Assembly (NCBI RefSeq): GCF_036621135.1
Contig: NZ_JAZIBG010000028.1
Location: forward strand, 682,001 to 746,000
DNA length: 64,000 bases
Source: Aquincola agrisoli
GTDB taxonomy: Bacteria; Pseudomonadota; Gammaproteobacteria; Burkholderiales; Burkholderiaceae_C
Direction of reading: 5' to 3'
A program made the translations under genes and the position numbers. Under the pieces are notes generated by a model. It was not told where the DNA came from, did not search any database, and saw only the letters and a list, made by a program, of their open reading frames with translations. Position 1 is the first letter of the stretch; each line of letters begins with the position of its first letter. Below, piece by piece: positions 17,600 to 25,388 of this stretch.

Positions 17600-19813
17600 G
17601 TGAGCCGCCGCAGACGGACCCAGCTCGTTGCGCTGGCCTTCTGGTCCACGCTGCTGCTGCTGGGCATCGGCCACGCCCTGCGGCTGCTGCCGCTGCCGCT
17701 GATCGAGCGCCTCGACCAGGCCCTCGCCGACACCCGCACCCGCTGGACCGCCGCCGCCGAGGTGCCGCCGCGCCTGGCGATCATCGACATCGACGAAGCC
17801 AGCCTGGCCGCCATAGGCCGCTGGCCCTGGCCGCGCGACAAGCTCGCACAACTCACCGACGAGCTGTTCGACCGCCAGCGCGTGGCCGCCGCGGGCTTCG
17901 ACCTCGTCTTCGCCGAACCCGACACCGGCAACCTCGCGCTGATCGAACGCCTGGCGCGCGACGACGCCGCGCTCGCCGCGCAGCTGCCGCGCCTGCGTGC
18001 ACAGCTCGACAACGACCGTGTCTTCGCCCGCGCGCTCGAGGGCCGCGCCGCCGTGCTCGGCCACTACTTCACCAGCGACCGGGGCGGCGCGCGCCAGGGC
18101 CGGCTGCCGCCCGCGCTGGCCACGCCGCTGCCCGACCCCCTGCCGCCCGGCGTCCTGCGATGGGGCGGCTACAGCGCCCCGCTGCCGCGCCTGACCGAAG
18201 CGGCCGCGGCCGGCGGGTTCATCAACTCCCTGCCCGACGGCGACGGCCTGCTCCGCTCGGCCCTGCTCCTCACGGCCTTCGACGACGGCACGCAGGTCCG
18301 CTTCCACGAAGCGCTGGCGCTGGCCGTGTGGCGCCTGGCCGCGGGCGCGCCGCAGCCGGTGGTGCAGACCGCCGCCTCGCCCAGCGGCCCCACCTTGTCC
18401 GGCCTGCGCATGGGCGACGCCCGCTTCGCCATCGACGAACGGGGCGCGGTGCAGGTGCCGTTCCGCCGCCACAGCGGGCCGCTGTCGGGCGCCTTCGAGC
18501 GGCACAGCGCCTCCGATGTGCTGTCCGGGCGGCTGCCGCCGGGGGCCCTGGCCGGCTACCGGGTGTTGATCGGCACCACCGTGCCGGCGCTCGGCGACCT
18601 CCGCGCCACGCCCATCCATCCCGCGCAGCCGGGCATCGAGATCCACGCGGCGCTGATCGCCGGCCTGGACGCGGGGCGCCTGCCGGTGCGCCCGGACTGG
18701 ACCGCCGGCTACGAGTCGCTGCTGCTGCTGATGCTCGCCGCGGGCCTGGGCTTCGGCCTGTGGCGCCTGTCGCCGACCCGCGCCGCGCTGCTGTGCGCCG
18801 CCGTGCTGGCCTCCCTGCTGGCGCTGCACCAGTGGGCGTGGCAGGCGCAGGGCCTGCTGCTGCCGCTGGGTACGGCACTGGCGATGTTGTCGATCGGCTT
18901 CGCCGCCACCATGGCGTGGGGCTACATCGTCGAAGGGCGCACGCGGCGCACGCTGATGCGCCTGTTCGGCAGCTACGTGCCCCCGGCGCTCGTGGCCCGC
19001 ATGGCACGCAACCCGGAGCGCTACGCCACCGCGGCCCTGCTGGCCGAGAACCGCGAACTGACCCTGCTCTTCTGCGACCTGCGCGGCTTCACCACGCTGT
19101 CGGAACACCTCGAGCCGCTGGCCTTGCGGGAGCTGCTCAACGAGTTCTTCTCCCGCATGAGCGCGGTCATCCACGCCCACGGCGGCACGCTCGACAAGTT
19201 CATCGGCGACGCCCTCATGGCCTTCTGGGGCGCCCCGCTCGCCGAACCCCGGCACGCCGCGCAGGCGGTGCGCGCCGCGCTGGCGATGCAGGCCGCGCTG
19301 CAGGCGCTCAACGCCGAGCTCGCCGCGCGGGGCCAGCCCACGCTCTCGATGGGCATCGGCGTGCACACCGGCATCGCGTGCGTGGGCGACATGGGATCGA
19401 ACCTGCGGCGCGCCTACACCGCGCTGGGCGACAGCGTGAACCTCGCCTCGCGCATCGAGGGGCTGACACGCCGCTACGGCGTCGACGTGCTGGCCAGCGC
19501 CGCCACGCGGGAAGCGGCCTGCCCGCCCCTCGGCGACCTGCCCCCGGACATCGTGTGGATCGAGGTCGGCGAGGTCCACGTGAAAGGCCGATCACAACCA
19601 GTGACACTTTTCACAATTGAAGCCGCCGCTGCAAGGCACACGCAACAACGTGAAGAGCAACTGCGCATTTGGCGGCTTGCGCTGGCTGCAGCGCGCTCGC
19701 AACATTGGCGGGAAGCCGAAGCGCGGCTGCAGGCGTTGGAAGCGGCCGTCGACGAAGGCGATCTCCTGTGGCACCTGCAGCGCGCGCTGGCGGCAGAGCT
19801 CCGGGAACGGTGA
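17600..19813 (+). CDS. CHASE2-domain class III adenylate cyclase
   Basis: A 737-residue membrane cyclase: an N-terminal helix (about 8-30), a periplasmic CHASE2 sensor domain (RLAIIDIDEASLAAIGRWPW ... YRVLIGTTVPALGD), three C-terminal membrane helices (about 372-450), then the catalytic domain. Metal aspartates are D493 (FCDLRGFT) and D537 (KFIGDALMAFWG). The purine-specifying pair is K533/T607, the adenylate-type Lys-Thr of class IIIb, and the transition-state residues N614 and R618 are present, so it should be an active adenylate cyclase. A helical C-terminal tail of about 65 residues follows. The start is GTG at 17600, 43 bases after the FHA gene. Confidence 0.9.
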   Translation: MSRRRRTQLVALAFWSTLLLLGIGHALRLLPLPLIERLDQALADTRTRWTAAAEVPPRLAIIDIDEASLAAIGRWPWPRDKLAQLTDELFDRQRVAAAGFDLVFAEPDTGNLALIERLARDDAALAAQLPRLRAQLDNDRVFARALEGRAAVLGHYFTSDRGGARQGRLPPALATPLPDPLPPGVLRWGGYSAPLPRLTEAAAAGGFINSLPDGDGLLRSALLLTAFDDGTQVRFHEALALAVWRLAAGAPQPVVQTAASPSGPTLSGLRMGDARFAIDERGAVQVPFRRHSGPLSGAFERHSASDVLSGRLPPGALAGYRVLIGTTVPALGDLRATPIHPAQPGIEIHAALIAGLDAGRLPVRPDWTAGYESLLLLMLAAGLGFGLWRLSPTRAALLCAAVLASLLALHQWAWQAQGLLLPLGTALAMLSIGFAATMAWGYIVEGRTRRTLMRLFGSYVPPALVARMARNPERYATAALLAENRELTLLFCDLRGFTTLSEHLEPLALRELLNEFFSRMSAVIHAHGGTLDKFIGDALMAFWGAPLAEPRHAAQAVRAALAMQAALQALNAELAARGQPTLSMGIGVHTGIACVGDMGSNLRRAYTALGDSVNLASRIEGLTRRYGVDVLASAATREAACPPLGDLPPDIVWIEVGEVHVKGRSQPVTLFTIEAAAARHTQQREEQLRIWRLALAAARSQHWREAEARLQALEAAVDEGDLLWHLQRALAAELRER

Positions 19814-19871
19814 TGCGTCACCGGCCCGCCCCCCTTGCATCCCGCAACACCGCGTTGCCGCTCCCTCCTTC

Positions 19872-20663
19872 ATGAAGATCCGTGTCCTCGGCTGCTCAGG
19901 GTCGATCGCTGCCGGCAGCCGCACCACCTCGTTCCTGCTCGACGACGACGTGCTGATCGATGCCGGCACCGGCGTCGGCGACCTCACCCTCGACGAGCTG
20001 GCGCGGATCGACCACATCCTCGTCAGCCACAGCCACCTCGACCACGTGCTGTCGATCGCGCTGCTGGCCGACAGCGTGATGCGCAGGCGCACCGCCGCGA
20101 GCAGGCCGCCCATCCAGGTCCATGCGCTGCCCGCCACCATCGCCGCGCTGCGCGAGCACGTCTTCAACGGCGTGATCTGGCCCGATTTCACCTGCCTTCC
20201 CAGCCGGGAACGGCCGATCCTCGCCTTTTCGCCCTTCACCACCGGCGACGTACTGGCCTTCGGCCAGCGCCGCATCGAGGTGCTGCCCGCGCAGCACACG
20301 GTGCCGGCCGTCGGCTTCGCCTTGCTGCGCGACGAACGCCGCGGGCCGGGCGCTGCCTGGGCCTACACCGGCGACACCGGCCCCAACCCGGCGCTGTGGG
20401 CGCGCCTGCGGCACCTGCCGACCGACCACCTGGTGATCGAGACCGCCTTCGGGGACGACGAGCACGCGCTGGCCGACCTGAGCCGCCATCTCTGCCCGCG
20501 CAGCTTGGGCGAGGAGCTGGCGCAGCTCGCGGGCAGCGTGCGGGTGTACATCACCCACATCAAGCCCGGCGAGGTCGCGCCCGTGATGGCGCAGGTGCGC
20601 GCGCTGGGCAGCGAGCACGCCATCAGCGCGCTGGCCACGGGCCAGGTGATCGCGCTGGACTGA
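19872..20663 (+). CDS. Metallo-beta-lactamase-fold hydrolase resembling class II cyclic-nucleotide phosphodiesterase
   Basis: A 263-residue protein without signal peptide. The metal motif HSHLDH (H53, H55, D57, H58) is followed by VLSIALLADS, close to the class II cAMP phosphodiesterase signature (HxHLDH then a small/hydrophobic run). Further ligand segments are LPAQHTVPAVGFALL, YTGDTGPNPALW and VYITHIKPG. Its position 58 bases after an adenylate cyclase supports a role in degrading cAMP. A different MBL phosphodiesterase or nuclease activity cannot be excluded from sequence. Confidence 0.8.
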   Translation: MKIRVLGCSGSIAAGSRTTSFLLDDDVLIDAGTGVGDLTLDELARIDHILVSHSHLDHVLSIALLADSVMRRRTAASRPPIQVHALPATIAALREHVFNGVIWPDFTCLPSRERPILAFSPFTTGDVLAFGQRRIEVLPAQHTVPAVGFALLRDERRGPGAAWAYTGDTGPNPALWARLRHLPTDHLVIETAFGDDEHALADLSRHLCPRSLGEELAQLAGSVRVYITHIKPGEVAPVMAQVRALGSEHAISALATGQVIALD

Positions 20664-20774
20664 CTGACGTTTTGTGTCACTGCGCGCCGCAATGCGGCGG
20701 TGGGGAGTGACGAAGCTTGTCAGGGGATGTGTGCAAGTGCACAAAGTGCGAGCAGATCGGCCGCCCGGGACGCC

Positions 20775-20790
20775 GGGCACGGGGCGTGCA
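20775..20790 (+). promoter_or_regulatory. Sigma-54-like promoter of the pilin gene
   Basis: GGGCACGGGGCGTGCA aligns with the sigma-54 consensus TGGCAC-N5-TTGCA, with GG and GC exactly one -24/-12 spacing apart (GG at 20776-20777, GC at 20788-20789). It lies about 60 bases before the pilin ATG. Type IV pilin genes are commonly RpoN- and PilSR-dependent, which fits. There are two mismatches to consensus. Confidence 0.6.
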
Positions 20791-20851
20791 ACCCAGCACT
20801 CTGTCAGTGACCAGCTTTTCTCCCCTGCCCACCTCCGAAGGAGCCCCCTCC

Positions 20852-21316
20852 ATGAAGCGCGTTCAACAAGGTTTCACACTTATTGAACTGATGATCGTTG
20901 TCGCGATCATCGGTATCTTGGCCGCCGTCGCACTGCCGGCCTATCGGGACTACACCGTCAAGGCAAAGCTCTCCGAAGTCATTCTCGCCACCAGCCAGTG
21001 CCGGACGACCATTGCCGAGGTCTACCAGACCTCGTCCAATTCCACCAGCCCGGGTGCCGGCAACTGGGGATGCGAAACTGCCTCGCAATCGAGCAAGTAT
21101 GTCGCCTCGGTGGCGACCGATGCCAACGGCGTGATCACCGTCAAGAGCTCCACTGCAAGCGATTTGCCGAGTGAAGTTCAAGGAAAGACGATTACGCTGA
21201 CTCCCACGAACAGCAGCGGCGGCGCGTTGACCTGGTCTCCGGGAACTCAGGTTGGCGGCTTCAAGTGCGCAACAGGCGATCTGCCGGCCAAATATCTACC
21301 CGGTTCTTGCAAGTAA
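20852..21316 (+). CDS. pilA: Type IV major pilin (PilA/PilE)
   Basis: A 154-residue prepilin: a short leader MKRVQQG ends in the peptidase-recognised glycine (G7), followed by FTLIELMIVVAIIGILAAVA with the conserved glutamate at mature position 5. Four cysteines are present, and the last two bracket the C-terminal D-region (CATGDLPAKYLPGSC). Ser/Thr/Asn-rich stretches (TSSNSTSPGAGN, TPTNSSGGAL) are possible glycosylation surfaces, fitting the glycosyltransferase genes next door. A strong SD sequence (AAGGAG) precedes the ATG. G+C falls along the gene (33 of 60 bases at 21121-21180). Confidence 0.93.
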   Translation: MKRVQQGFTLIELMIVVAIIGILAAVALPAYRDYTVKAKLSEVILATSQCRTTIAEVYQTSSNSTSPGAGNWGCETASQSSKYVASVATDANGVITVKSSTASDLPSEVQGKTITLTPTNSSGGALTWSPGTQVGGFKCATGDLPAKYLPGSCK

Positions 21317-21330
21317 TAAATACACCGCAT

Positions 21331-21359
21331 AAAAGGGCGCTCTTTGAGCGCCTTTTTTT
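21331..21359 (+). terminator. Intrinsic terminator after the pilin gene
   Basis: GGCGCTC (21336-21342) pairs with GAGCGCC (21346-21352) around a TTT loop and is followed by seven T residues. The A-run before the stem can pair with part of the T-run. The T-run ends exactly where the next gene's ATG begins (21360). Confidence 0.88.
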
Positions 21360-23030
21360 ATGGAAAAATTTTTTATCCATATCGGCCTGATGATAATTGG
21401 CCTGGCATATGTCATGCCAGGCCATTATCTCCCATGGGTATCGTTTCACCAGCAAGCAGCAACAACCTTGGGCTTCTTTTTGGTAGCTAGCCCTGCCCTT
21501 CTCACAGCCAAAAAACTTTTTCTCCATTCGCCGCTGGTAGCTTTTGTTTTTGCCATGGCACTAACTCCACTGCTGCAGTGGAGCGCAGGCTCAATAACCT
21601 TCTCGAGCGACGCACTAATTTGCGCGCTTTATTTGTCACTGTTTAGCCTCTCAATCCTTGCTGGGGCCACGCTGACGGATAAGCATGACACCGGATGGCT
21701 CGGGGCTTTCTACCTTACCCTTGTTTGCGCGGCCACGGTGAGCACACTCATCGCTACGCTGCAGTGGCTAGGATTTTCTTTTGGCTGGATCATCGCAGAT
21801 GTGCCGCCAGCATCACGTCCTTTTGCGAATCTCGGTCAGGCCAACCAGTTGGCTACATTGCTGTGTATGGGCCTTGTGGCTATCGCAGGGTTGTTTGAGC
21901 TACGCCGCCTGGGACCACTGGCCGCGGCGTTTCTGGCCATGTGCTTGGCTTTTGGTTTGGTATTAACGCAATCTAGAACCGGTCTGCTTAACGTTCTGGC
22001 GTTGCTGGCCTGGTACGCGCTCGGCCGGCGCAAGTCGAAGTTGCGAATGACGCTGCCAGTTGTATTGGCGGGTGGAATTCTTTTTCTGACCGCGGCGCTG
22101 CTGTGGCCATTTATCGATCATGTAAGCAGCCTGCCCACGGAGGTCATCAATGAGCGGCTACAGGTAGGACCCCGTGAGGCGATTTGGCGAAGCCTAGCGC
22201 ACGCCGCTCTGCAAGAACCTTGGCTAGGCTACGGCTGGAACCAGATCGGCAAAGCGCTCACGGCGGAAACCACGCTGCTTTCCGACGGCATGCGCTACAC
22301 GCAAAGTGCTCACAACCTCCTTCTTGACTTGGCGATCTGGGTTGGAATTCCAATCGGACTGGCCGCTGGCTTGATTCTCTACGGCAACGTAATTCAGCAG
22401 GCTTTGAAGTGCGACAACAGCAACTCCTGGGTACTGTTGTCCGGGACTGGCGTCATACTAATTCATTCACTGCTCGAATATCCACTCGAATACACATATT
22501 TCCTGCTGCCAATGGGCTTGATGCTCGGCGCAATCCATCGCATCAATGGAAAATACAGCAACTACAAGATTCCGAGGTTTTTAGTTCTCTGCGGCACTGC
22601 GCTGGCAGGCACTGCATCGATCATTGTTGCTCTTCAGTATTTTCCGCTGGAAGAATCTGCAAGACAGTCGCAGTTGGCGGCAATGGGAATCGGCGACTTC
22701 GAAGAATCTAAATATCTTCTCGAGAGGGCTACTGCACTCGATGCACCAAGAGAATACATTCGATTTTGGAGCACACCGGCACGCGCCAACATGACCAATG
22801 AGGAAATCTCCAAAATGAAGGACGTAGCAGAGAGAAATCCAACGCCGCCAGTCCTTCTTCGCTTTGCGATTGCGCAGGCACTGAACGCGAACCCACACGG
22901 CGCAACTAAAACACTTTCCAAAATCTGCAAAATCCACATACCGCTCAGATGCACCGAAGCGAAACACGCTTGGGAAGCAGCAATTCAAAAATATCCTGCC
23001 CTCGCAACTATTTCGTTCCCGAGCATGTAA
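21360..23030 (+). CDS. O-antigen ligase / PglL-type oligosaccharyltransferase, low-G+C
   Basis: A 556-residue polytopic membrane protein of the Wzy_C/PglL superfamily: an N-terminal helix with the PglL-like MPGHYLPW motif, about twelve hydrophobic segments, the central SRTG motif (LTQSRTGLLNVLALLAW) and the catalytic-loop histidine in TQSAHNLLLDLAIWVGIP, then a soluble C-terminal ~130 residues. PglL-type enzymes transfer lipid-linked glycan to pilin; the adjacent pilin makes that the likely acceptor. G+C is far below the neighbours (29 of 60 at 22681-22740). The ATG at 21360 abuts the pilin terminator and has no good SD; an ATG at 21390 is the alternative start. Confidence 0.85.
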   Translation: MEKFFIHIGLMIIGLAYVMPGHYLPWVSFHQQAATTLGFFLVASPALLTAKKLFLHSPLVAFVFAMALTPLLQWSAGSITFSSDALICALYLSLFSLSILAGATLTDKHDTGWLGAFYLTLVCAATVSTLIATLQWLGFSFGWIIADVPPASRPFANLGQANQLATLLCMGLVAIAGLFELRRLGPLAAAFLAMCLAFGLVLTQSRTGLLNVLALLAWYALGRRKSKLRMTLPVVLAGGILFLTAALLWPFIDHVSSLPTEVINERLQVGPREAIWRSLAHAALQEPWLGYGWNQIGKALTAETTLLSDGMRYTQSAHNLLLDLAIWVGIPIGLAAGLILYGNVIQQALKCDNSNSWVLLSGTGVILIHSLLEYPLEYTYFLLPMGLMLGAIHRINGKYSNYKIPRFLVLCGTALAGTASIIVALQYFPLEESARQSQLAAMGIGDFEESKYLLERATALDAPREYIRFWSTPARANMTNEEISKMKDVAERNPTPPVLLRFAIAQALNANPHGATKTLSKICKIHIPLRCTEAKHAWEAAIQKYPALATISFPSM

Positions 23031-23057
23031 AATTTCGAGCAGCCCAGAACCAAGAGT

Positions 23058-24851
23058 GTGGCCCTTTTGTCGTTAAGCGCACTCACGTCGGCCTTGATGA
23101 CCAGCTCAGAATACCTAAATCTTCGTCTGTCATTTTTAGCAGCAACGCTGGCGGCGTCGGCACCTGCTTTGATCGGCTTCAACCAGCCGCCCTCCTCCAC
23201 CTTCTACAACCAGGCGGCCGCCGCCGCGCTGTGGGCCGTGTTCGTCGCAGTGTGTGCCCCGGCCATCGCCGCCAGCCGCCGGACGGCCGCCCCCCGCGCC
23301 CCCGCGCTGCGTGACGCCGCGCCCCTGCTGCTCGCCCTCGCCCTCCTTGCCCTCGCCGCTTGGCTCTCCACCGCCTTCGGCAGCCTCCCCCCGTCGCTCG
23401 CCACCGCCGGCGTCGTCTCGCTCGCAGCAGCCGCCGTCATGGTCGCCAGCGGCGTCGCCGCCGCGCACAGCGCGCAGCGCGGCACCCTGCTGCAGGCCTT
23501 CTGGATCGGCTGGCTCGTCGCCGGCGTGCTCAGCGCCGCCATCGGCGTCGTGCAGGTGTTCCTCCCCGGCCTCGCCGACGGCAACGTCATCGCCCGCTCC
23601 GGCCTGCTGGGCCGGGCGGTCGGCAACCTGCGGCAGCCCAACCACCTGAGCAGCCTGCTGCTGTGGTCGGCCATCGCCGTCGTCCCGCTGCTGGAAGCCC
23701 GGCGCCTGCCGCGGGCCGCGGCGGCGGCGCTGATGGCGCTGCTGGTGTTCGGCATCACCTTGTCCGGCTCGCGCACCGGCCTGGTCGGCATGGCCGTGCT
23801 GACGCTCTGGGGCCTGCTCGACGGCCGGCTGCAGCGCCCCGCCCGCGCTCTGCTGCTGGCCGTGCCCCTGATGTTCGCGCTGAGCTGGGCGCTGATGACG
23901 GTGTGGGCCGGCCAGACCGCGCAGACCTTCGGCGCCGCGCTGCACATGGCCGCCGGCGGCGACATCTCGAGCAGCCGCTTCGGCATCTGGCGCGACACGC
24001 TGTCGCTGATCACGATGCATCCCTGGACGGGCGTGGGCTTCGGCGAGTTCAACTTCGCCTGGTCGCTGACGCCTTTTCCCCACCGCCCGGTGGCCTTCTT
24101 CGACCACACGCACAACCTGCCGCTGCAGTTCGCGGTGGAGCTGGGCCTGCCGCTCGCGGCGCTGGTGCTCGGGCTGCTGGCCTGGGGGCTGTGGCGGGCC
24201 TGGCGTCGCAGCCTCGAGGTGGCGGGCGCCGAAGGCAGCGCGGTGCGCGCGGCCTTCATGATGGTGCTGATGATGGCGCTGCACAGCCAGCTGGAGTACC
24301 CGCTGTGGTACCTCTACTTCCTGCTGCCGACGGCCTGGGCCTGGGGCGCCTGCCTCGGGGCGGGCCGCACGCCGCCCGCGGCCGCTGCCGCCACGCACCC
24401 ACCGCTGCTGCTGCGCGCCGCCGGCATCACGATGCTGGTGGCCGCGCTGGCCGCGGTGGCCGACTACCGGCGCGCCGTGGTCATCTACGCGCCGCCGTCC
24501 GATGCCGCGCCGCTGGCGCAGCGCATCCGCGAAGGCCAGGCCGCCTGGCTCTTCGGCCACCAGGGCGACTACGCCGCCGCGACGACGGCCGAGCCGCCCT
24601 CCCAGGCGATGCCGGCCTTCGGGCGCGCCACCCACAACCTGATCGACACCCGCCTGATGATCGCCTGGGCCAAGGCCTACGCGGGCGTGGGCGACCTGGC
24701 GCGGGCGCGCCACCTGGCGGACCGGCTGCGCGAGTTCCGCAACCCCAACGCCGACGCCTTCTTCGCCGAATGCGACGATCCGGCACGCACGCCGCGGCCC
24801 TTCCAGTGCGACCCGGCGCCCGGGCCGATGGACTGGCGCGACTTCAGGTAG
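23058..24851 (+). CDS. O-antigen ligase / PglL-type glycosyltransferase, second copy
   Basis: A 597-residue membrane protein of the same Wzy_C/PglL superfamily as the previous gene, with SGSRTGLVGMAVL, the catalytic-loop FFDHTHNLPLQFAVELGLP and a soluble C-terminal domain ending in a helix-rich segment. It may ligate glycan to pilin or to lipid A core. The start is uncertain: GTG at 23058 (weak AAGAG upstream) or ATG at 23097. The first ~100 bases share the low G+C of the upstream gene (31 of 60 at 23101-23160) and then jump (45 of 60 at 23341-23400). The last 8 bases overlap the convergent moaC. Confidence 0.85.
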   Translation: MALLSLSALTSALMTSSEYLNLRLSFLAATLAASAPALIGFNQPPSSTFYNQAAAAALWAVFVAVCAPAIAASRRTAAPRAPALRDAAPLLLALALLALAAWLSTAFGSLPPSLATAGVVSLAAAAVMVASGVAAAHSAQRGTLLQAFWIGWLVAGVLSAAIGVVQVFLPGLADGNVIARSGLLGRAVGNLRQPNHLSSLLLWSAIAVVPLLEARRLPRAAAAALMALLVFGITLSGSRTGLVGMAVLTLWGLLDGRLQRPARALLLAVPLMFALSWALMTVWAGQTAQTFGAALHMAAGGDISSSRFGIWRDTLSLITMHPWTGVGFGEFNFAWSLTPFPHRPVAFFDHTHNLPLQFAVELGLPLAALVLGLLAWGLWRAWRRSLEVAGAEGSAVRAAFMMVLMMALHSQLEYPLWYLYFLLPTAWAWGACLGAGRTPPAAAAATHPPLLLRAAGITMLVAALAAVADYRRAVVIYAPPSDAAPLAQRIREGQAAWLFGHQGDYAAATTAEPPSQAMPAFGRATHNLIDTRLMIAWAKAYAGVGDLARARHLADRLREFRNPNADAFFAECDDPARTPRPFQCDPAPGPMDWRDFR

Positions 24852-25341
24852 GCGCGCCGGCGGCGACCCAGTCGCCCGACTTCCCGCCGTGCTTCTCCAG
24901 CACGCGCACGCCGTCGATCACCATGCCGCGGTCGACGGCTTTGAGCATGTCGTAGACGGTCAGCAGGCCCACCTGCACCGCGGTGAGGGCCTCCATCTCG
25001 ACGCCGGTGCGCCCGCGCGTCTCGACCTGCGCGGTGCAGCGCAGCTGCGCGGCCGCCTCGTCGGCCTCGAACTCGACGGCCACCCGGGTGATCGGCAGCG
25101 GATGGCACAGCGGCACCAGCTCCGAGGTGCGCTTGGCACCCTGGATCGCCGCGATGCGCGCCACGCCGATCACGTCGCCCTTCTTCGCGCTGCCCTGGGC
25201 CAGCAGCGCGAAGGTGGCCGGCTGCATGCGGATCACGCCGGTGGCGCGCGCGCTGCGGTGCGTTTCCGCCTTGTCGCCCACGTCCGCCATGTGGGCCTGG
25301 CCGTGGCTGTCGAAGTGGGTCAATGCAGGGGATGGGGACAT
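24844..25341 (-). CDS. moaC: Cyclic pyranopterin monophosphate synthase
   Basis: A 165-residue MoaC, acting after MoaA in molybdenum cofactor synthesis to form cPMP. Family stretches are present: MADVGDKAETHRSARATG, ELVPLCHPLPITRVAVEF and MEALTAVQVGLLTVYDMLKA, including the active-site lysine region KAVDRGM. It is convergent with the second ligase gene (8-base overlap) and divergent from bepA with 47 bases between them, too short for a molybdenum-cofactor riboswitch. Confidence 0.96.
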   Translation of the reverse strand: MSPSPALTHFDSHGQAHMADVGDKAETHRSARATGVIRMQPATFALLAQGSAKKGDVIGVARIAAIQGAKRTSELVPLCHPLPITRVAVEFEADEAAAQLRCTAQVETRGRTGVEMEALTAVQVGLLTVYDMLKAVDRGMVIDGVRVLEKHGGKSGDWVAAGAPT

Positions 25342-25388
25342 TGCGAAACGCCGTAGAAAAGGGTCGGTGTCATCATTGTGGACTGCCC

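Noticed and set aside
25342..25388. Molybdenum-cofactor riboswitch before moaC
   Set aside because: The gap to bepA is only 47 bases and has no recognisable aptamer motif.
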